Notes: generated by a model from the sequence alone, not told the origin. A stretch of 64,000 nucleotides of DNA from Nonomuraea sp. PA05 (GCF_008086045.1 NZ_VSEY01000034.1:62001-126000), one strand, 5' to 3'; positions 7,764 through 16,995 are shown, counted from the stretch's first letter. Numbers and translations are program-made.

Positions 7764-10700
7764 CTAGGCCGTCAGCCAGTGCCGGATGCGCTCGATCAGG
7801 TGATCGGCGTCCACCGGCTTGGTGACGTAGTCACTGGCCCCCGCGGCCAGGCTCTTCTCCTGGTCGCCCGGCATCGCCTTGGCGGTCACGGCGATGATGG
7901 GCAGGGCGGCGTACTGGGGCATGGCGCGGATCGCGGCCGTGGCGGCGTACCCGTCCATCTCCGGCATCATGACGTCCATCAGCACGAGGTCGATCTCGGG
8001 GTGCTCGACGAGCGCGTCAATGCTCTCCCTGCCGTTCTCGGCGTGCAGGACGCGGATGCCGTGCATCTCCAGCATGCTGGTCAGCGCGAACAGGTTGCGG
8101 GTGTCGTCGTCCACGACCAGGATCGTGCGTCCGCTGAACGCGCCGTCCACCTCGCCGCCGGCGGGAGCCTGGACGGGCGCCTGCGAGCGCATCAGCGGCA
8201 GCACGTCGCCGACCTGCTCGGCCGTCAGGTGCAGGGCGATGCGCTCACGCAGCTCGTCGAGGCTGGACAGCAGTTCGAGCGGCTGGTTGGCCAGGTGCGC
8301 CTCGCGCTGCGGGCCCGCCTGCCAGTTGGTGTAGGCCAGCACGGGCACGCCCGCCAGCGCCGGGTCGCCGTCCATCGCCTCCAGGAGCTGGTACGCCGCC
8401 TGCTGCGGCATCTCCAGGTCGAGCACGATGCAGTGGCAGGGTGCGGCCGCCAGCGTGGCCGCCGCCTCCTGAGCGCCGGCGGCGGCGACGAGCTCGATCT
8501 CGCCGACGCGGGTGCGCGGCAGCTCGTGCACCACGCTCTCGGCGACCAGCGAGAGCAGCCCGCGGGCGCGGTGCTCGATCACCAGCAGGCGGCGCTGCTG
8601 GGGCGGCGCGGGCGTCCCGGCGGAGCGCGGCTCTCCGGGCGTCGCCTCGTCCTGTTCGGTGTTCTCCTCGGCCTGCTCGGCCGTGGTGTCCTTGGCGGCC
8701 GGGTCCTGGAAGTCGGGGCGGGCGATCGGCAGGTAGAGCGTGAACGTGCTGCCCTCGCCCGGCGTGCTGTGCGCGGTGATGGCGCCGCCGAGCAGGTAGG
8801 CGATCTCGCGGCTGATCGACAGGCCGAGCCCGGTGCCGCCGTACTTGCGGCTGGTGGTGCCGTCGGCCTGCTGGAAGGCGCCGAAGATGACTTCGAGCTG
8901 CTGTTCGGCGATGCCGATTCCGGTGTCGATCACGCGCAGGGCGAGCGCGCCGCCGTGCGGGCGCACCGAAGGGGGCAGCTCCGACTGCGCGGCCGGCTCG
9001 ATGCGCAGCTCGACGCTGCCCGTCTCGGTGAACTTGACGGCGTTCGAGAGCAGGTTGCGCAGCACCTGCCGCAGCCGCGAGTCGTCGGTGAGCAGTTCGG
9101 ACGGCACGCCGGGAAGCGTCGTCATCCGGAAGGCGAGGCTCTTCTGGCTGGTCATGGGCCGGAACGTGGCCTCGACGTAGTCGAGCAGCTGACGAACCTG
9201 GACCCATTCGGGGTTGATGTCCATCTTGCCCGCCTCGACCTTGGACAGGTCGAGGATGTCGTTGATGAGCTGCAGCAGGTCGGAGCCGGCCGAGTGGATG
9301 ATCCCGGCGTACTCCACCTGCTTGGGCGTCAGGTTCCGCGTGTGGTTCTGGGCCAGGAGCTGCGCCAGGATGAGCAGCGAGTTGAGCGGGGTGCGCAGCT
9401 CGTGGCTCATGTTGGCGAGGAACTCGCTCTTGTACTTGCTGGCCAGGGAAAGCTGATGAGCGCGGTCCTCCAGCTCCTGCCTGGCCTGCTCGATCTCCAG
9501 GTTCTTGGTCTCGATGTCCTGGTTCTGGCGGGCCAGCAGCGTCGCCTTCTCCTCCAGCTCGGCGTTGGAGCGCTGCAGCTCCTCCTGCTGGTTCTGCAGC
9601 TCCTCCGAGCGGGCCTGGAGCTCGACCGCCAGCCGCTGCGACTCCTTGAGCAGCTCGTCGGTGCGGGCGTTGGCCACGATCGTGTTGAGGTTGACGCCGA
9701 CGGTCTCCATGAGCTGGTCGAGGAAGGTCCGGTGGACCGGCGTGAACGGCTGCACAGAGGCCAGCTCGATCACGCCCAGCACCTGCTCCTCGACCACGAT
9801 CGGCAGCACGATGAGCGAGGCCGGCAGGCTCTCCCCCAGCCCCGAGGAGACCTTCACGTACCCGGCGGGCACCTCGTCCACGGCGATGGTCCTGCGCGTG
9901 CTCGCGGCCTGCCCGACCAGGGCCTGGCCGAGGCGGAAACGGTCGGGACGGTCGGTCTCCACCGGGTAGCCGTAGGCGCTGATCAGCTTCAGCTCGCTCT
10001 CCTCGGCCAGGAAGAACGCGCCGTACTGGGCGGAGACCAGCGGCGCCAGCTCGTTCATCACCAGCTCGGCCACCGTGGCCAGGTCGCGGTGCCCCTGCAT
10101 GAGACTGGACATGCGGGCCAGGTTGGACTTCAGCCAGTCCTGCTGCTCGTTGGCGCTGGTCGTCTCGCGCAGCGACTTCACCATCGAGTTGATGTTGTCC
10201 TTCAGGTCGGCCAGCTCGCCCTCGGCGTCCACGGTGATCGACCTGGTCAGGTCGCCGGAGGTGACCGCGCTGGTCACCTCGGCGATCGCGCGGACCTGCC
10301 GGGTCAGGTTGCCGGCCAGCTCGTTGACGTTCTCCGTCAGCCGCTTCCACGTGCCGGACACGCCCTCGACCTCGGCCTGCCCGCCCAGCCTGCCCTCACT
10401 GCCCACCTCGCGGGCCACCCGCGTCACCTCGGCGGCGAACGCGGAAAGCTGGTCCACCATCGTGTTGATGGTGGTCTTCAGCTCCAGGATCTCGCCCCGG
10501 GCGTCCACGTCGATCTTGCGGGTCAGGTCGCCCCGCGCCACCGCGGTGGTGACCTGGGCGATGCTGCGCACCTGGTTGGTCAGGTTGTCGGCCATCGAGT
10601 TGACGTTGTCGGTGAGGTTCTTCCAGGTGCCGGCCACGTTCGGCACGCGGGCCTGCCCGCCGAGCTGACCCTCGGTGCCGACCTCGCGGGCCACCCGGGT

Positions 10701-12020
10701 GACCTCGTCGGCGAACGCGCTGAGCGTGTCGACCATCGTGTTGATCGTCTGCGCCAGAACCGCGACCTCGCCCTTGGCCTCGACGGTGATCTTCTGCGAC
10801 AGGTCGCCGCGCGCCACCGCCGTCGCCACCTGCGCGATGCTGCGCACCTGGCTCGTCAGGTTGGACGCCATGACGTTGACGTTGTCCGTCAGGTCCTTCC
10901 ACGTGCCCGACACGCCGCGGACCGTCGCCTGGCCGCCCAGGTTGCCCTCCGTGCCCACCTCGCGGGCCACCCTGGTCACCTCGTCGGCGAACGCCGACAG
11001 CTGGTCGACCATCGTGTTGATGGTCTCCTTGAGCTCCAGGATCTCGCCCCGGGCGTCCACCCGGATCTTCTGCGACAGGTCGCCGCGCGCCACCGCGGTG
11101 GTGACCTCGGCGATGCTGCGGACCTGCGCCGTCAGGTTGTCGGCCATGACGTTGACCGACTCCGTCAGCGCCTTCCAGGTGCCGGAGACGCCCTTCACGT
11201 CGGCCTGGCCGCCCAACCGGCCGTCGGTGCCCACCTCGCGCGCCACCCGCGTCACCTCGTCGGCGAACGAGGAGAGCTGGTCCACCATCGTGTTCAGCGT
11301 GTTCTTCAGCTCCAGGATCTCACCCCGGGCCGAGACCGTGATCTTCTGCGACAGGTCGCCGCGCGCCACCGCGGTGGCCACCTGGGAGATGTTGCGGACC
11401 TGGTCGGTCAGGTTGCCCGCCATGAAGTTCACCGAGTCGGTGAGGTCGCGCCAGGTGCCGGCCACGCCCTTCACGTTGGCCTGGCCGCCGAGCTGCCCCT
11501 CCGTGCCCACCTCGCGGGCCACCCTGGTCACCTCGTCGGCGAACGAGGAGAGCTGGTCGACCATCGTGTTGACGGTGTTCTTCAGCTCCAGGATCTCGCC
11601 CCGGGCGTCCACCGTGATCTTCTGCGACAGGTCGCCCCGGGCGACCGCCGTGGTGACCTGGGCGATGCTGCGCACCTGGTCGGTGAGGTTGCCGGCCATG
11701 GCGTTGACCGAGTCGGTGAGGTCCTTCCACGTCCCCGACACGCCCGGGACGTCGGCCTGGCCGCCCAGCCGGCCGTCCGTGCCCACCTCACGGGCCACCC
11801 GCGTCACCTCGGAGGTGAACAACGCGAGCTGGTCCACCATGCCGTTGAACACCGACGCGATCTCGCCGAGCAGCCCGTCGGCGTCCCCGGGCAGCCGGTG
11901 GCGGAAATCGCCGTCCCTGACGGCCGTCAGCCCTGCCAGGAGCTGCCGCAGCTCCTGCTCGCCGACATCCGCGTTCCCCGGGTTGGTGGAACGCGAGCCC
12001 TTCACCGACGTGTCACTCAT
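7764..12020 (-). CDS. Poly-HAMP hybrid sensor histidine kinase with two receiver domains
   Basis: A 1418-residue cytoplasmic hybrid kinase. After a short N-terminal HAMP-like segment come six near-identical 92-residue repeats from residue 73 to about 622, each starting TRVAREVG and containing LGGQA, GTWK and RGDL. A GAF domain (about 650-790) and a long coiled coil (about 795-890) follow. The HisKA box is SHELRTP. The HATPase has NLLSNAVKFT, DTGIG and GGTGLGLS. The first receiver is degenerate (DLEMP kept); the second is complete (VVDDD, MDVMMPEMDG, TKP). The layout recalls fungal group III Nik1-type kinases. No membrane segment is visible, so the signal is probably cytoplasmic. The ATG at 12020 follows AGAGGCGGGAC. 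It may share a transcript with the PP2C gene 125 bp downstream. Confidence 0.93.
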   Translation of the reverse strand: MSDTSVKGSRSTNPGNADVGEQELRQLLAGLTAVRDGDFRHRLPGDADGLLGEIASVFNGMVDQLALFTSEVTRVAREVGTDGRLGGQADVPGVSGTWKDLTDSVNAMAGNLTDQVRSIAQVTTAVARGDLSQKITVDARGEILELKNTVNTMVDQLSSFADEVTRVAREVGTEGQLGGQANVKGVAGTWRDLTDSVNFMAGNLTDQVRNISQVATAVARGDLSQKITVSARGEILELKNTLNTMVDQLSSFADEVTRVAREVGTDGRLGGQADVKGVSGTWKALTESVNVMADNLTAQVRSIAEVTTAVARGDLSQKIRVDARGEILELKETINTMVDQLSAFADEVTRVAREVGTEGNLGGQATVRGVSGTWKDLTDNVNVMASNLTSQVRSIAQVATAVARGDLSQKITVEAKGEVAVLAQTINTMVDTLSAFADEVTRVAREVGTEGQLGGQARVPNVAGTWKNLTDNVNSMADNLTNQVRSIAQVTTAVARGDLTRKIDVDARGEILELKTTINTMVDQLSAFAAEVTRVAREVGSEGRLGGQAEVEGVSGTWKRLTENVNELAGNLTRQVRAIAEVTSAVTSGDLTRSITVDAEGELADLKDNINSMVKSLRETTSANEQQDWLKSNLARMSSLMQGHRDLATVAELVMNELAPLVSAQYGAFFLAEESELKLISAYGYPVETDRPDRFRLGQALVGQAASTRRTIAVDEVPAGYVKVSSGLGESLPASLIVLPIVVEEQVLGVIELASVQPFTPVHRTFLDQLMETVGVNLNTIVANARTDELLKESQRLAVELQARSEELQNQQEELQRSNAELEEKATLLARQNQDIETKNLEIEQARQELEDRAHQLSLASKYKSEFLANMSHELRTPLNSLLILAQLLAQNHTRNLTPKQVEYAGIIHSAGSDLLQLINDILDLSKVEAGKMDINPEWVQVRQLLDYVEATFRPMTSQKSLAFRMTTLPGVPSELLTDDSRLRQVLRNLLSNAVKFTETGSVELRIEPAAQSELPPSVRPHGGALALRVIDTGIGIAEQQLEVIFGAFQQADGTTSRKYGGTGLGLSISREIAYLLGGAITAHSTPGEGSTFTLYLPIARPDFQDPAAKDTTAEQAEENTEQDEATPGEPRSAGTPAPPQQRRLLVIEHRARGLLSLVAESVVHELPRTRVGEIELVAAAGAQEAAATLAAAPCHCIVLDLEMPQQAAYQLLEAMDGDPALAGVPVLAYTNWQAGPQREAHLANQPLELLSSLDELRERIALHLTAEQVGDVLPLMRSQAPVQAPAGGEVDGAFSGRTILVVDDDTRNLFALTSMLEMHGIRVLHAENGRESIDALVEHPEIDLVLMDVMMPEMDGYAATAAIRAMPQYAALPIIAVTAKAMPGDQEKSLAAGASDYVTKPVDADHLIERIRHWLTA
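10149..11804. repeat. 276-bp coding repeats (six HAMP units)
   Basis: Six direct repeats with a 276-bp period encode the 92-residue HAMP units of the hybrid kinase. Phrases such as the code for TRVAREVG, LGGQA and RGDLSQKI recur with few silent changes. The high DNA identity points to recent amplification or gene conversion. Confidence 0.9.
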
Positions 12021-12293
12021 GTCCCGCCTCTTCGATCTTGCCCGTCAACCTGAGCTGCCGGCGACACGCATGCGCCTACGTCACCGGTTTGTGAGGGTAC
12101 TAGATCCTTTGCGGTACTTCCCCGCCATCCGGCCTCGGACCTGGTACGCATGCTCCGATCGGGCGCCGGCGCCGCGGGCGGCGCAGGGCACGCGCGTGGT
12201 CAGGCACAGCAGGGAGCCGCGACCGGCGACCGGCACACGCCGCGCGTCAGGGCTCCGGGGGCCTCGTCGAAGAGCACGACCTCATCGGATGAG
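12021..12293. other. Non-coding gap upstream of the hybrid kinase
   Basis: The 273-bp stretch lies between the kinase start and the stop of the ferritin-like gene, both on the minus strand. It should hold the kinase promoter and the end of the upstream transcript. I see no open frame with convincing codon use, no strong hairpin and no repeated operator. Confidence 0.5.
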
Positions 12294-13496
12294 TCAGCGG
12301 TCGGCCGCCAGGCTGTGGATCGGGTGCTCGCCCTCGGTCTGCAGCCGGTACTCCGCGCCGGCCTTGGCGCGGTTGTCGTCGATGATCCGCTCCGAGGGCG
12401 CCTTCTCGCCGCCCATCAGGGCGTCCTGCATCTTCTCGAACCGCTCGTGGGCCTCCTGCACGTAGCCGGTGCCCAGCGTGGTGTAGTCGATCTGGGTGGC
12501 GATCAGCTCCCGCAGGTAGGCCTTGTTCGGCTCGAACGTGACCGGGGCCGGCAGCTCGGGCGCGCACACCTGCTCCGGATCGCGGCCGTCGTGCTTCTTG
12601 AACAGCTCGGCGGCCAGCCGCAGGTGCTCCAGCTCCATGGCCAGGTGCAGCTCCCAGATGTTCTTCACCTTCGGGTCGGACTCGGTCTCCATGAACGAGT
12701 GGTACAGGTAGCACTCGTTGTACTCGTGGTTGAGCAGCATCTCCCACCAGCTCTCGCCCGGGTCGACCAGCGACTCGTAGTGGGTGACGTGCTCCTCCTC
12801 GATCAGGCCGATCTCCTGGTAGAGCTGCCGGGCGATGGGCTCCATGTAGGTGGGGCCGACGTTCATGTAGAAGTTCATCGTCTGCTGCTCGGCCGACATG
12901 ATCGTCAGCGCGTGCAGCTTGCTGATCGGCGCGGTGTTCTCGCGGTCGTACGGCTCGCGCACGTTGTCCACCGGATTGCGGTGGTGCAGGTAGGTGGGCC
13001 GGCCCGGCATGACCTCGGTCAGCCCGTCGACGATCTTCTCGGCCTTGCGGTGCTCGATCATCTCGTACAGGTTGGCGTAGCGGTACAGGTGGTCGAAGTC
13101 CTCCAGCACGCCGAACTGGTAGGCCTGCTGCAGGTACGGGTCCGGCTCCATCCGCGCCACCCAGGCGGTCAGGTCCACCGCCACCTGCTCGTACGCGATC
13201 GTCGTCTCCAGCACCGAGGCCAGGCCGGGCAGCAGCCAGTTGACCGCCTTCTGCTGCTGGGCCTCGATGTAGCGAACCCGGGCGAGCTGCTGCTTCACCT
13301 CCAGGTCCGGGCAGTGCCGGGCGAGCTGGTGGCTGAACAGGATGGCCTCCACCTCGATCCCGTTCATCGTGATGATCCGGCACCGGGTGTAGGGGTCGGC
13401 GTGGTCGGGGTCGATCGGCGTGACGTTCAGCTCCCTCCAGTTCCTGAGCTGCTTGTCCAGCGGGATGCCGCGCTCACGCAGTGGATTGAAGGTCAT
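12294..13496 (-). CDS. Ferritin-like helical protein, function unknown
   Basis: A 400-residue, almost entirely helical protein with many Glu and His in helix patterns, for example HLYRYANLYEMIEHRKAEKI, EEEHVTHYESL and ELHLAMELEHLRLAAELF. These resemble the E...ExxH arrangement of ferritin-like di-iron bundles, so a metal-binding role is inferred. It is longer than ordinary ferritins and I do not recognise a named family. I chose the ATG at 13496 (MTFNPLRERG) because AAGGAG lies about ten bases upstream and the reading further upstream is not protein-like. It diverges from the hemerythrin gene, another helical metal-binding protein, which suggests joint control in redox or oxygen stress. Confidence 0.75.
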   Translation of the reverse strand: MTFNPLRERGIPLDKQLRNWRELNVTPIDPDHADPYTRCRIITMNGIEVEAILFSHQLARHCPDLEVKQQLARVRYIEAQQQKAVNWLLPGLASVLETTIAYEQVAVDLTAWVARMEPDPYLQQAYQFGVLEDFDHLYRYANLYEMIEHRKAEKIVDGLTEVMPGRPTYLHHRNPVDNVREPYDRENTAPISKLHALTIMSAEQQTMNFYMNVGPTYMEPIARQLYQEIGLIEEEHVTHYESLVDPGESWWEMLLNHEYNECYLYHSFMETESDPKVKNIWELHLAMELEHLRLAAELFKKHDGRDPEQVCAPELPAPVTFEPNKAYLRELIATQIDYTTLGTGYVQEAHERFEKMQDALMGGEKAPSERIIDDNRAKAGAEYRLQTEGEHPIHSLAADR

Positions 13497-13653
13497 GTGC
13501 GTCCGCTCCTTCGCGGTCGGAGACATGCGATGTGCCCGCCTACCCGAGGCTTCCCGGCCCAACCTCTGCACGCTCCCGCCGAAACCTCCGCACTCGGTAA
13601 GGATCTCGACGCCGCCGGAGTGGTACGCCGAGCGCCGGGTAGGCAGGAGCGTC

Positions 13654-14232
13654 ATGACGAGAACCGCGCCAGAGACCATGTCCGAGACGGACGTCATCGA
13701 CCTGCTGCTGGCTCAGCACGCGATGATCAGAGACCTGTTCGACGAGGTCGAGCAGGCACCCGCCGGGCAGCGCGAGGAGGCGTTCACCCGGCTGGTGCGG
13801 ATGCTGGCCGTGCACGAGACGGCCGAGGAGGAGATCGTCCACCCCTACGCCCGCCACAAGATCGACGGCGGCGACGGCGTCGTCGACGACCGGCTCGCCG
13901 AGGAGAACGAGGCCAAGGAACTGCTCATGCGGATGGACCAGGCCGGTCCTGACGCCCCCGGCTTCACGCAGAACCTGCTCATGCTGCGCGCCGCCGTGGA
14001 GGCGCACGCCCGCAGCGAGGAACGCTACGAGTTCACCCAGCTCCGCGGCCACACCACCGAGGCCGAGCGCCGCGCCATGGCCGTGGGCGTCAAGGCCGCC
14101 GAGGCGATGGCGCCCACCCACCCGCACCCCGGCACCGAGTCGGCGACCAAGAACGTCCTGGTCGGCACGCCGGTCGCGATGATGGACCGGATCCGCGACG
14201 TCATCCGCCAGGCCATGGGGAAGAACCCCTGA
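13654..14232 (+). CDS. Hemerythrin domain protein
   Basis: A 192-residue protein with a hemerythrin HHE cation-binding domain. Visible ligands include the His of LLLAQHAMIRDLFDEV, the VHETAEEEIVHPYARH segment and a later HARSEERYEF. Such proteins bind oxygen, nitric oxide or iron through a di-iron centre. The C-terminus carries VLVGTPVAMMDRIRDVIRQAM, a tail seen in actinobacterial members. The ATG at 13654 follows AGGAGC. The stop is followed two bases later by the DUF2243 gene, so the two are probably cotranscribed. Confidence 0.9.
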   Translation: MTRTAPETMSETDVIDLLLAQHAMIRDLFDEVEQAPAGQREEAFTRLVRMLAVHETAEEEIVHPYARHKIDGGDGVVDDRLAEENEAKELLMRMDQAGPDAPGFTQNLLMLRAAVEAHARSEERYEFTQLRGHTTEAERRAMAVGVKAAEAMAPTHPHPGTESATKNVLVGTPVAMMDRIRDVIRQAMGKNP

Positions 14233-14234
14233 CC

Positions 14235-14750
14235 GTGACGGCGCGCGGAATCGGGCTGCCCGGCACCATCCTGGGTGTCGGGCTGGGCGGGTTCGTCGAC
14301 GGCATCCTGCTGCACCAGCTCCTGCAGTGGCACCACATGCTCACCAGCGCCGGCGCCGACAACATCGGCCTGCGCCCCTATCCGGCCGACACCGTGCCGG
14401 GCCTGCGGATGAACACGCTGTGGGACGGGCTGTTCCATACCTTCACCTGGCTGGCGGTGCTGATCGGGCTGGGGCTGCTCTACTCCCGGGTCACCACCTC
14501 GCGCGGGCGGGTGTGGCGTTCTCGTGCGCTGTGGGGCTGGATGCTCGTCGGCTGGGGCCTGTTCAATCTGGTCGAGGGCGTGATCGACCACCATCTGCTG
14601 GGCATCCACCACGTCCGCTCAGGCCCTGGCCAACTCTGGTGGGACCTCGGCTTCCTGCTCCTCGGCGCGATCCTGGTGATCGGCGGCTGGCTGCTGCAGC
14701 GTACCGGCGGAGCACTCGACCTGTGCCGGGACGCCGAGCCGGCACCATGA
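14235..14750 (+). CDS. DUF2243 membrane protein
   Basis: A 171-residue protein with four predicted membrane helices, starting at GTG 14235. It has the DUF2243 signature GFVDGILLHQLLQWHHM and a later NLVEGVIDHHLLGIHHVR. The conserved His residues facing the membrane suggest a metal or heme site, but no function is established. It sits between the hemerythrin gene and a CtaG-like assembly gene and overlaps the latter by four bases (ATGA). The three-gene order is consistent with a role in respiratory or metal chemistry. Confidence 0.9.
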   Translation: MTARGIGLPGTILGVGLGGFVDGILLHQLLQWHHMLTSAGADNIGLRPYPADTVPGLRMNTLWDGLFHTFTWLAVLIGLGLLYSRVTTSRGRVWRSRALWGWMLVGWGLFNLVEGVIDHHLLGIHHVRSGPGQLWWDLGFLLLGAILVIGGWLLQRTGGALDLCRDAEPAP

Positions 14751-15499
14751 TGGAGCACGGCGACCACGCAGGCGCGTCCCCGGTCGTGCTCGTGATCGCC
14801 CTGGTCGCGGCCGGCTACCTGACCCTGTCGGCGCGGCACGGCTCCGGACGGTGGCGCGTGGTCGCGTTCCTGACCGGCCTGACGCTGGCGGCCGCCGCCC
14901 TGACGGGGCCGATCGCCGCGCTGGCCGCCGCCGACTTCCGCGGCCACATGCTGCAGCACCTGCTCATCGGGATGCTGGCGCCGCTGTGCCTGGTGCTCGG
15001 CGCGCCGATGACGCTGCTGCTGCGCGCCTTGCCCGCCGCCCGCGCCCGCCGCCTGAGCGCGCTGCTGCGCCGCCGTGCCGTGCACGCCCTCGCTCATCCG
15101 GTCACCGCGCTGGTGCTGAGCGTGGGAGGCCTGGTGGTGCTGTACTGCACGCCGCTCTTCCGGCACACGATGACGAATGGCTGGCTGCACGCCGCGGTCC
15201 ACCTGCACTTCCTGCTCTCCGGCTGCCTGTTCGCCTGGGTCATCGCCGGCCCCGACCCCGCGCCGCGCCGCCCGCCGGTGCCGGCCCGGCTGGTGGTGCT
15301 CGGCGTGGCGATCGCGGTGCACGCCGGGCTGTCGCAGCTCATGTACGCCGGAGTCGCGGTGGACCTTCCCGTGCCGGAGGACCAGCGGCGCGGCGCTGCC
15401 GAGATCATGTACTACGGCGGCGACCTCGCCGAACTGCTGCTTGCCCTGGCTCTCGTGCTCGGCTGGAAGCCTGCCCGGCTCAGCGTGGCGTGCCGGTGA
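14747..15499 (+). CDS. Cytochrome c oxidase assembly protein, CtaG-like (caa3 type)
   Basis: A 250-residue membrane protein with about six to seven helices. It carries the family pattern DFRGHMLQHLLIGMLAPLCLVLGAP with membrane-embedded His residues, then LHAAVHLHFLLSGCLFAW and a C-terminal YYGGDLAELLLALAL. Members of this family are linked to copper delivery to the CuA or CuB site of heme-copper oxidase. No oxidase subunit is in the window. The ATG at 14747 overlaps the DUF2243 stop, implying translational coupling. It converges on the LacI gene. Confidence 0.88.
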   Translation: MMEHGDHAGASPVVLVIALVAAGYLTLSARHGSGRWRVVAFLTGLTLAAAALTGPIAALAAADFRGHMLQHLLIGMLAPLCLVLGAPMTLLLRALPAARARRLSALLRRRAVHALAHPVTALVLSVGGLVVLYCTPLFRHTMTNGWLHAAVHLHFLLSGCLFAWVIAGPDPAPRRPPVPARLVVLGVAIAVHAGLSQLMYAGVAVDLPVPEDQRRGAAEIMYYGGDLAELLLALALVLGWKPARLSVACR

Positions 15500-15502
15500 C
15501 GA

Positions 15503-16615
15503 TCAGCCGCTGACCTCTGGTGAGCAGGCCCGATGGTCACTCTGACCGGGCGATCCGGCCGGCGTCCCGGGGAGGCGGCGGGTCGAGTTCCGCTCCACCA
15601 GTGCGGGTGCGATCAGTTGCTTCAGCGGGCGGGCGCCGCGGGCGCCGGCGATCTCCTCCAGCAGCAGGTCGACCGCGATGTTGCCGATCTCCGCAGCGGG
15701 CAGCCGGACAGTGGTCAGCGGTGGCGACAGGAACGCGGAGAAGGGGTGGTCGCCGAAGCCGATCACCATCATGTCGTCCGGCGCCTTGAGCCCGTGTTCC
15801 TCCAGGGCGCGGTACAGGCCGAGCGCGAAGTAGTCGTTGCCGACCACGACCGCGTCCGGCAGCCTGGCCCGGCGTAACATGCGGCGCGCCACCTGGTAGG
15901 CCTGTTGCGGCTGCCACGGCAGAGCGGCCTGCTCGATCCGGCGGGTGGGCACCCGCATGACGCTGCCGCGTGGCGTGGCAAGGCCGGCCTCGGCCATGGC
16001 CCGGCGGAAGCCGGCGATCCGATCGGCGATGGTGGTGATCGGCAGGTCCTCCTCCAGCACCACGATCGAGCGGGCGCCGCGGGAGATGGCGTGCGCGGTG
16101 GCGCGGTAGCCGCCGAGTTCGTTGTCGGTGCCGACGAAGCGGTAGCCCAGATCGGGCAGGTCGCGGTTGAGCAGCACGGTGGGGACGCCGACCGTGCTGA
16201 GCCGCCGCCACGGATCGGCGCTCGCCTGCACGGGTACGACCATCGCGCCGCTCACCGAGGATCGCAGCAGCGCCTCCGCGGCGCGTGTCTCGTTCTCCGC
16301 CGATTCCTCGGTGACCGTGAGCAGCAGTGAGTAGTCGTAGGTCCGGGCGCGCAACTCGATGCTGGAGATCAGTTGCGCGTAGAACGGGTTGGAGGGGTTG
16401 GTGATGACCAGGCCGAAGGTCATCGCGGAGCCTGTCACGAGCGATCTGGCCATGGAGTTCGGCACGTAGCCGACCCGTTCCGCCTCGGCACGTACCAGGG
16501 CCCTGGTCTTCTCCCCTATGCCGTCCTTTCCGGACAGGGCGCGGGAGACGGTGTTGACCGACAGGTTCAACGTCGCGGCGATGTCCCGCAAGGTATGACG
16601 CCGGCCCCCAGCCAT
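15503..16615 (-). CDS. LacI family transcriptional repressor
   Basis: A 370-residue regulator. Residues 7-55 are the LacI helix-turn-helix and hinge (TLRDIAATLNLSVNTVSRALSG, then YVPNSMARSLVTG). The rest is a periplasmic-binding-protein-like ligand domain (GLVITNPSNPFY, GTDNELGG, VIGFGDHPFS). I chose the ATG at 16615 because AGAAGG precedes it and the family start is MxxxRxTLRDIA; a longer in-frame reading to 16852 is not protein-like. Its own promoter overlaps one ATTAACGTTAAT site, and a second identical site lies at the ABC operon promoter. It therefore probably represses both itself and the importer, released by the imported ligand. Confidence 0.94.
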   Translation of the reverse strand: MAGGRRHTLRDIAATLNLSVNTVSRALSGKDGIGEKTRALVRAEAERVGYVPNSMARSLVTGSAMTFGLVITNPSNPFYAQLISSIELRARTYDYSLLLTVTEESAENETRAAEALLRSSVSGAMVVPVQASADPWRRLSTVGVPTVLLNRDLPDLGYRFVGTDNELGGYRATAHAISRGARSIVVLEEDLPITTIADRIAGFRRAMAEAGLATPRGSVMRVPTRRIEQAALPWQPQQAYQVARRMLRRARLPDAVVVGNDYFALGLYRALEEHGLKAPDDMMVIGFGDHPFSAFLSPPLTTVRLPAAEIGNIAVDLLLEEIAGARGARPLKQLIAPALVERNSTRRLPGTPAGSPGQSDHRACSPEVSG

Positions 16616-16663
16616 TCGCGTGCCTTCTCTCGCTGCTTTCCACAGGTCGGAATCGCGCTCGGA

Positions 16664-16692
16664 CATTAACGTTAATGGTGAGTGACCGTCAA
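16664..16692 (-). promoter_or_regulatory. lacI promoter overlapped by operator O1
   Basis: Reading the minus strand, TTGACG (16692-16687) and TTAATG (16669-16664) are separated by 17 bp. The 12-bp perfect palindrome ATTAACGTTAAT at 16665-16676 covers the -10 region. The start codon of the LacI gene is about 50 bp downstream. Autorepression by promoter occlusion is the straightforward inference. Confidence 0.7.
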
Positions 16693-16823
16693 CCCTCCAA
16701 GGAGCCAACTCACTCCTGGACGGGCGCTGCGGTGAATTCTTTGCGAAACCGTATAGGCAGGTCAACGGCCATTCAACAGGCTCGCGAAGCACCTTCGCCA
16801 AGCAGTCGAGGGCGACTGGACCC

Positions 16824-16852
16824 TTGACGGCCACACCCCCCAGTCCTAGCAT
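16824..16852 (+). promoter_or_regulatory. Promoter of the ABC/phosphoesterase operon
   Basis: TTGACG at 16824-16829 and TAGCAT at 16847-16852 are spaced by 17 bp, a near-consensus housekeeping sigma promoter. Transcription would begin around 16859, so operator O2 lies just after the start site. The first gene begins at 16996, leaving a leader of about 135 bases. Confidence 0.72.
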
Positions 16853-16866
16853 CAGCCGTCAATCGC

Positions 16867-16878
16867 ATTAACGTTAAT
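16867..16878. promoter_or_regulatory. LacI operator O2
   Basis: ATTAACGTTAAT, a perfect 12-bp palindrome with the central CG typical of LacI-family sites, identical to O1 at 16665-16676. The centres are 202 bp apart, close to 19 helical turns. O2 falls at about +9 to +20 of the operon promoter. Looping between O1 and O2 is possible but not shown. Confidence 0.85.
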
Positions 16879-16995
16879 GTGCAGGTCTTCTCGAACCCCA
16901 CCCCTCACCGCCAGACGCTTGCCGCGTCCTGGCTCACCCAGGAGTTGCCTGGCGATGCTGAAACGGGACGCCGGCCGACAGCGATCGGCCCGGCC

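Noticed and set aside
7755..12053. A 1432-codon plus-strand reading frame opposite the hybrid kinase
   Set aside because: It is the antisense shadow of a GC-rich gene; its translation is low-complexity Arg/His/Leu/Val text with no domain, and the minus strand carries clear HAMP, HisKA and receiver motifs.
16616..16852. An upstream in-frame extension of the LacI gene
   Set aside because: It would run through the lacI promoter and operator, has no ribosome-binding site, and precedes the conserved MxxxRxTLRDIA start.
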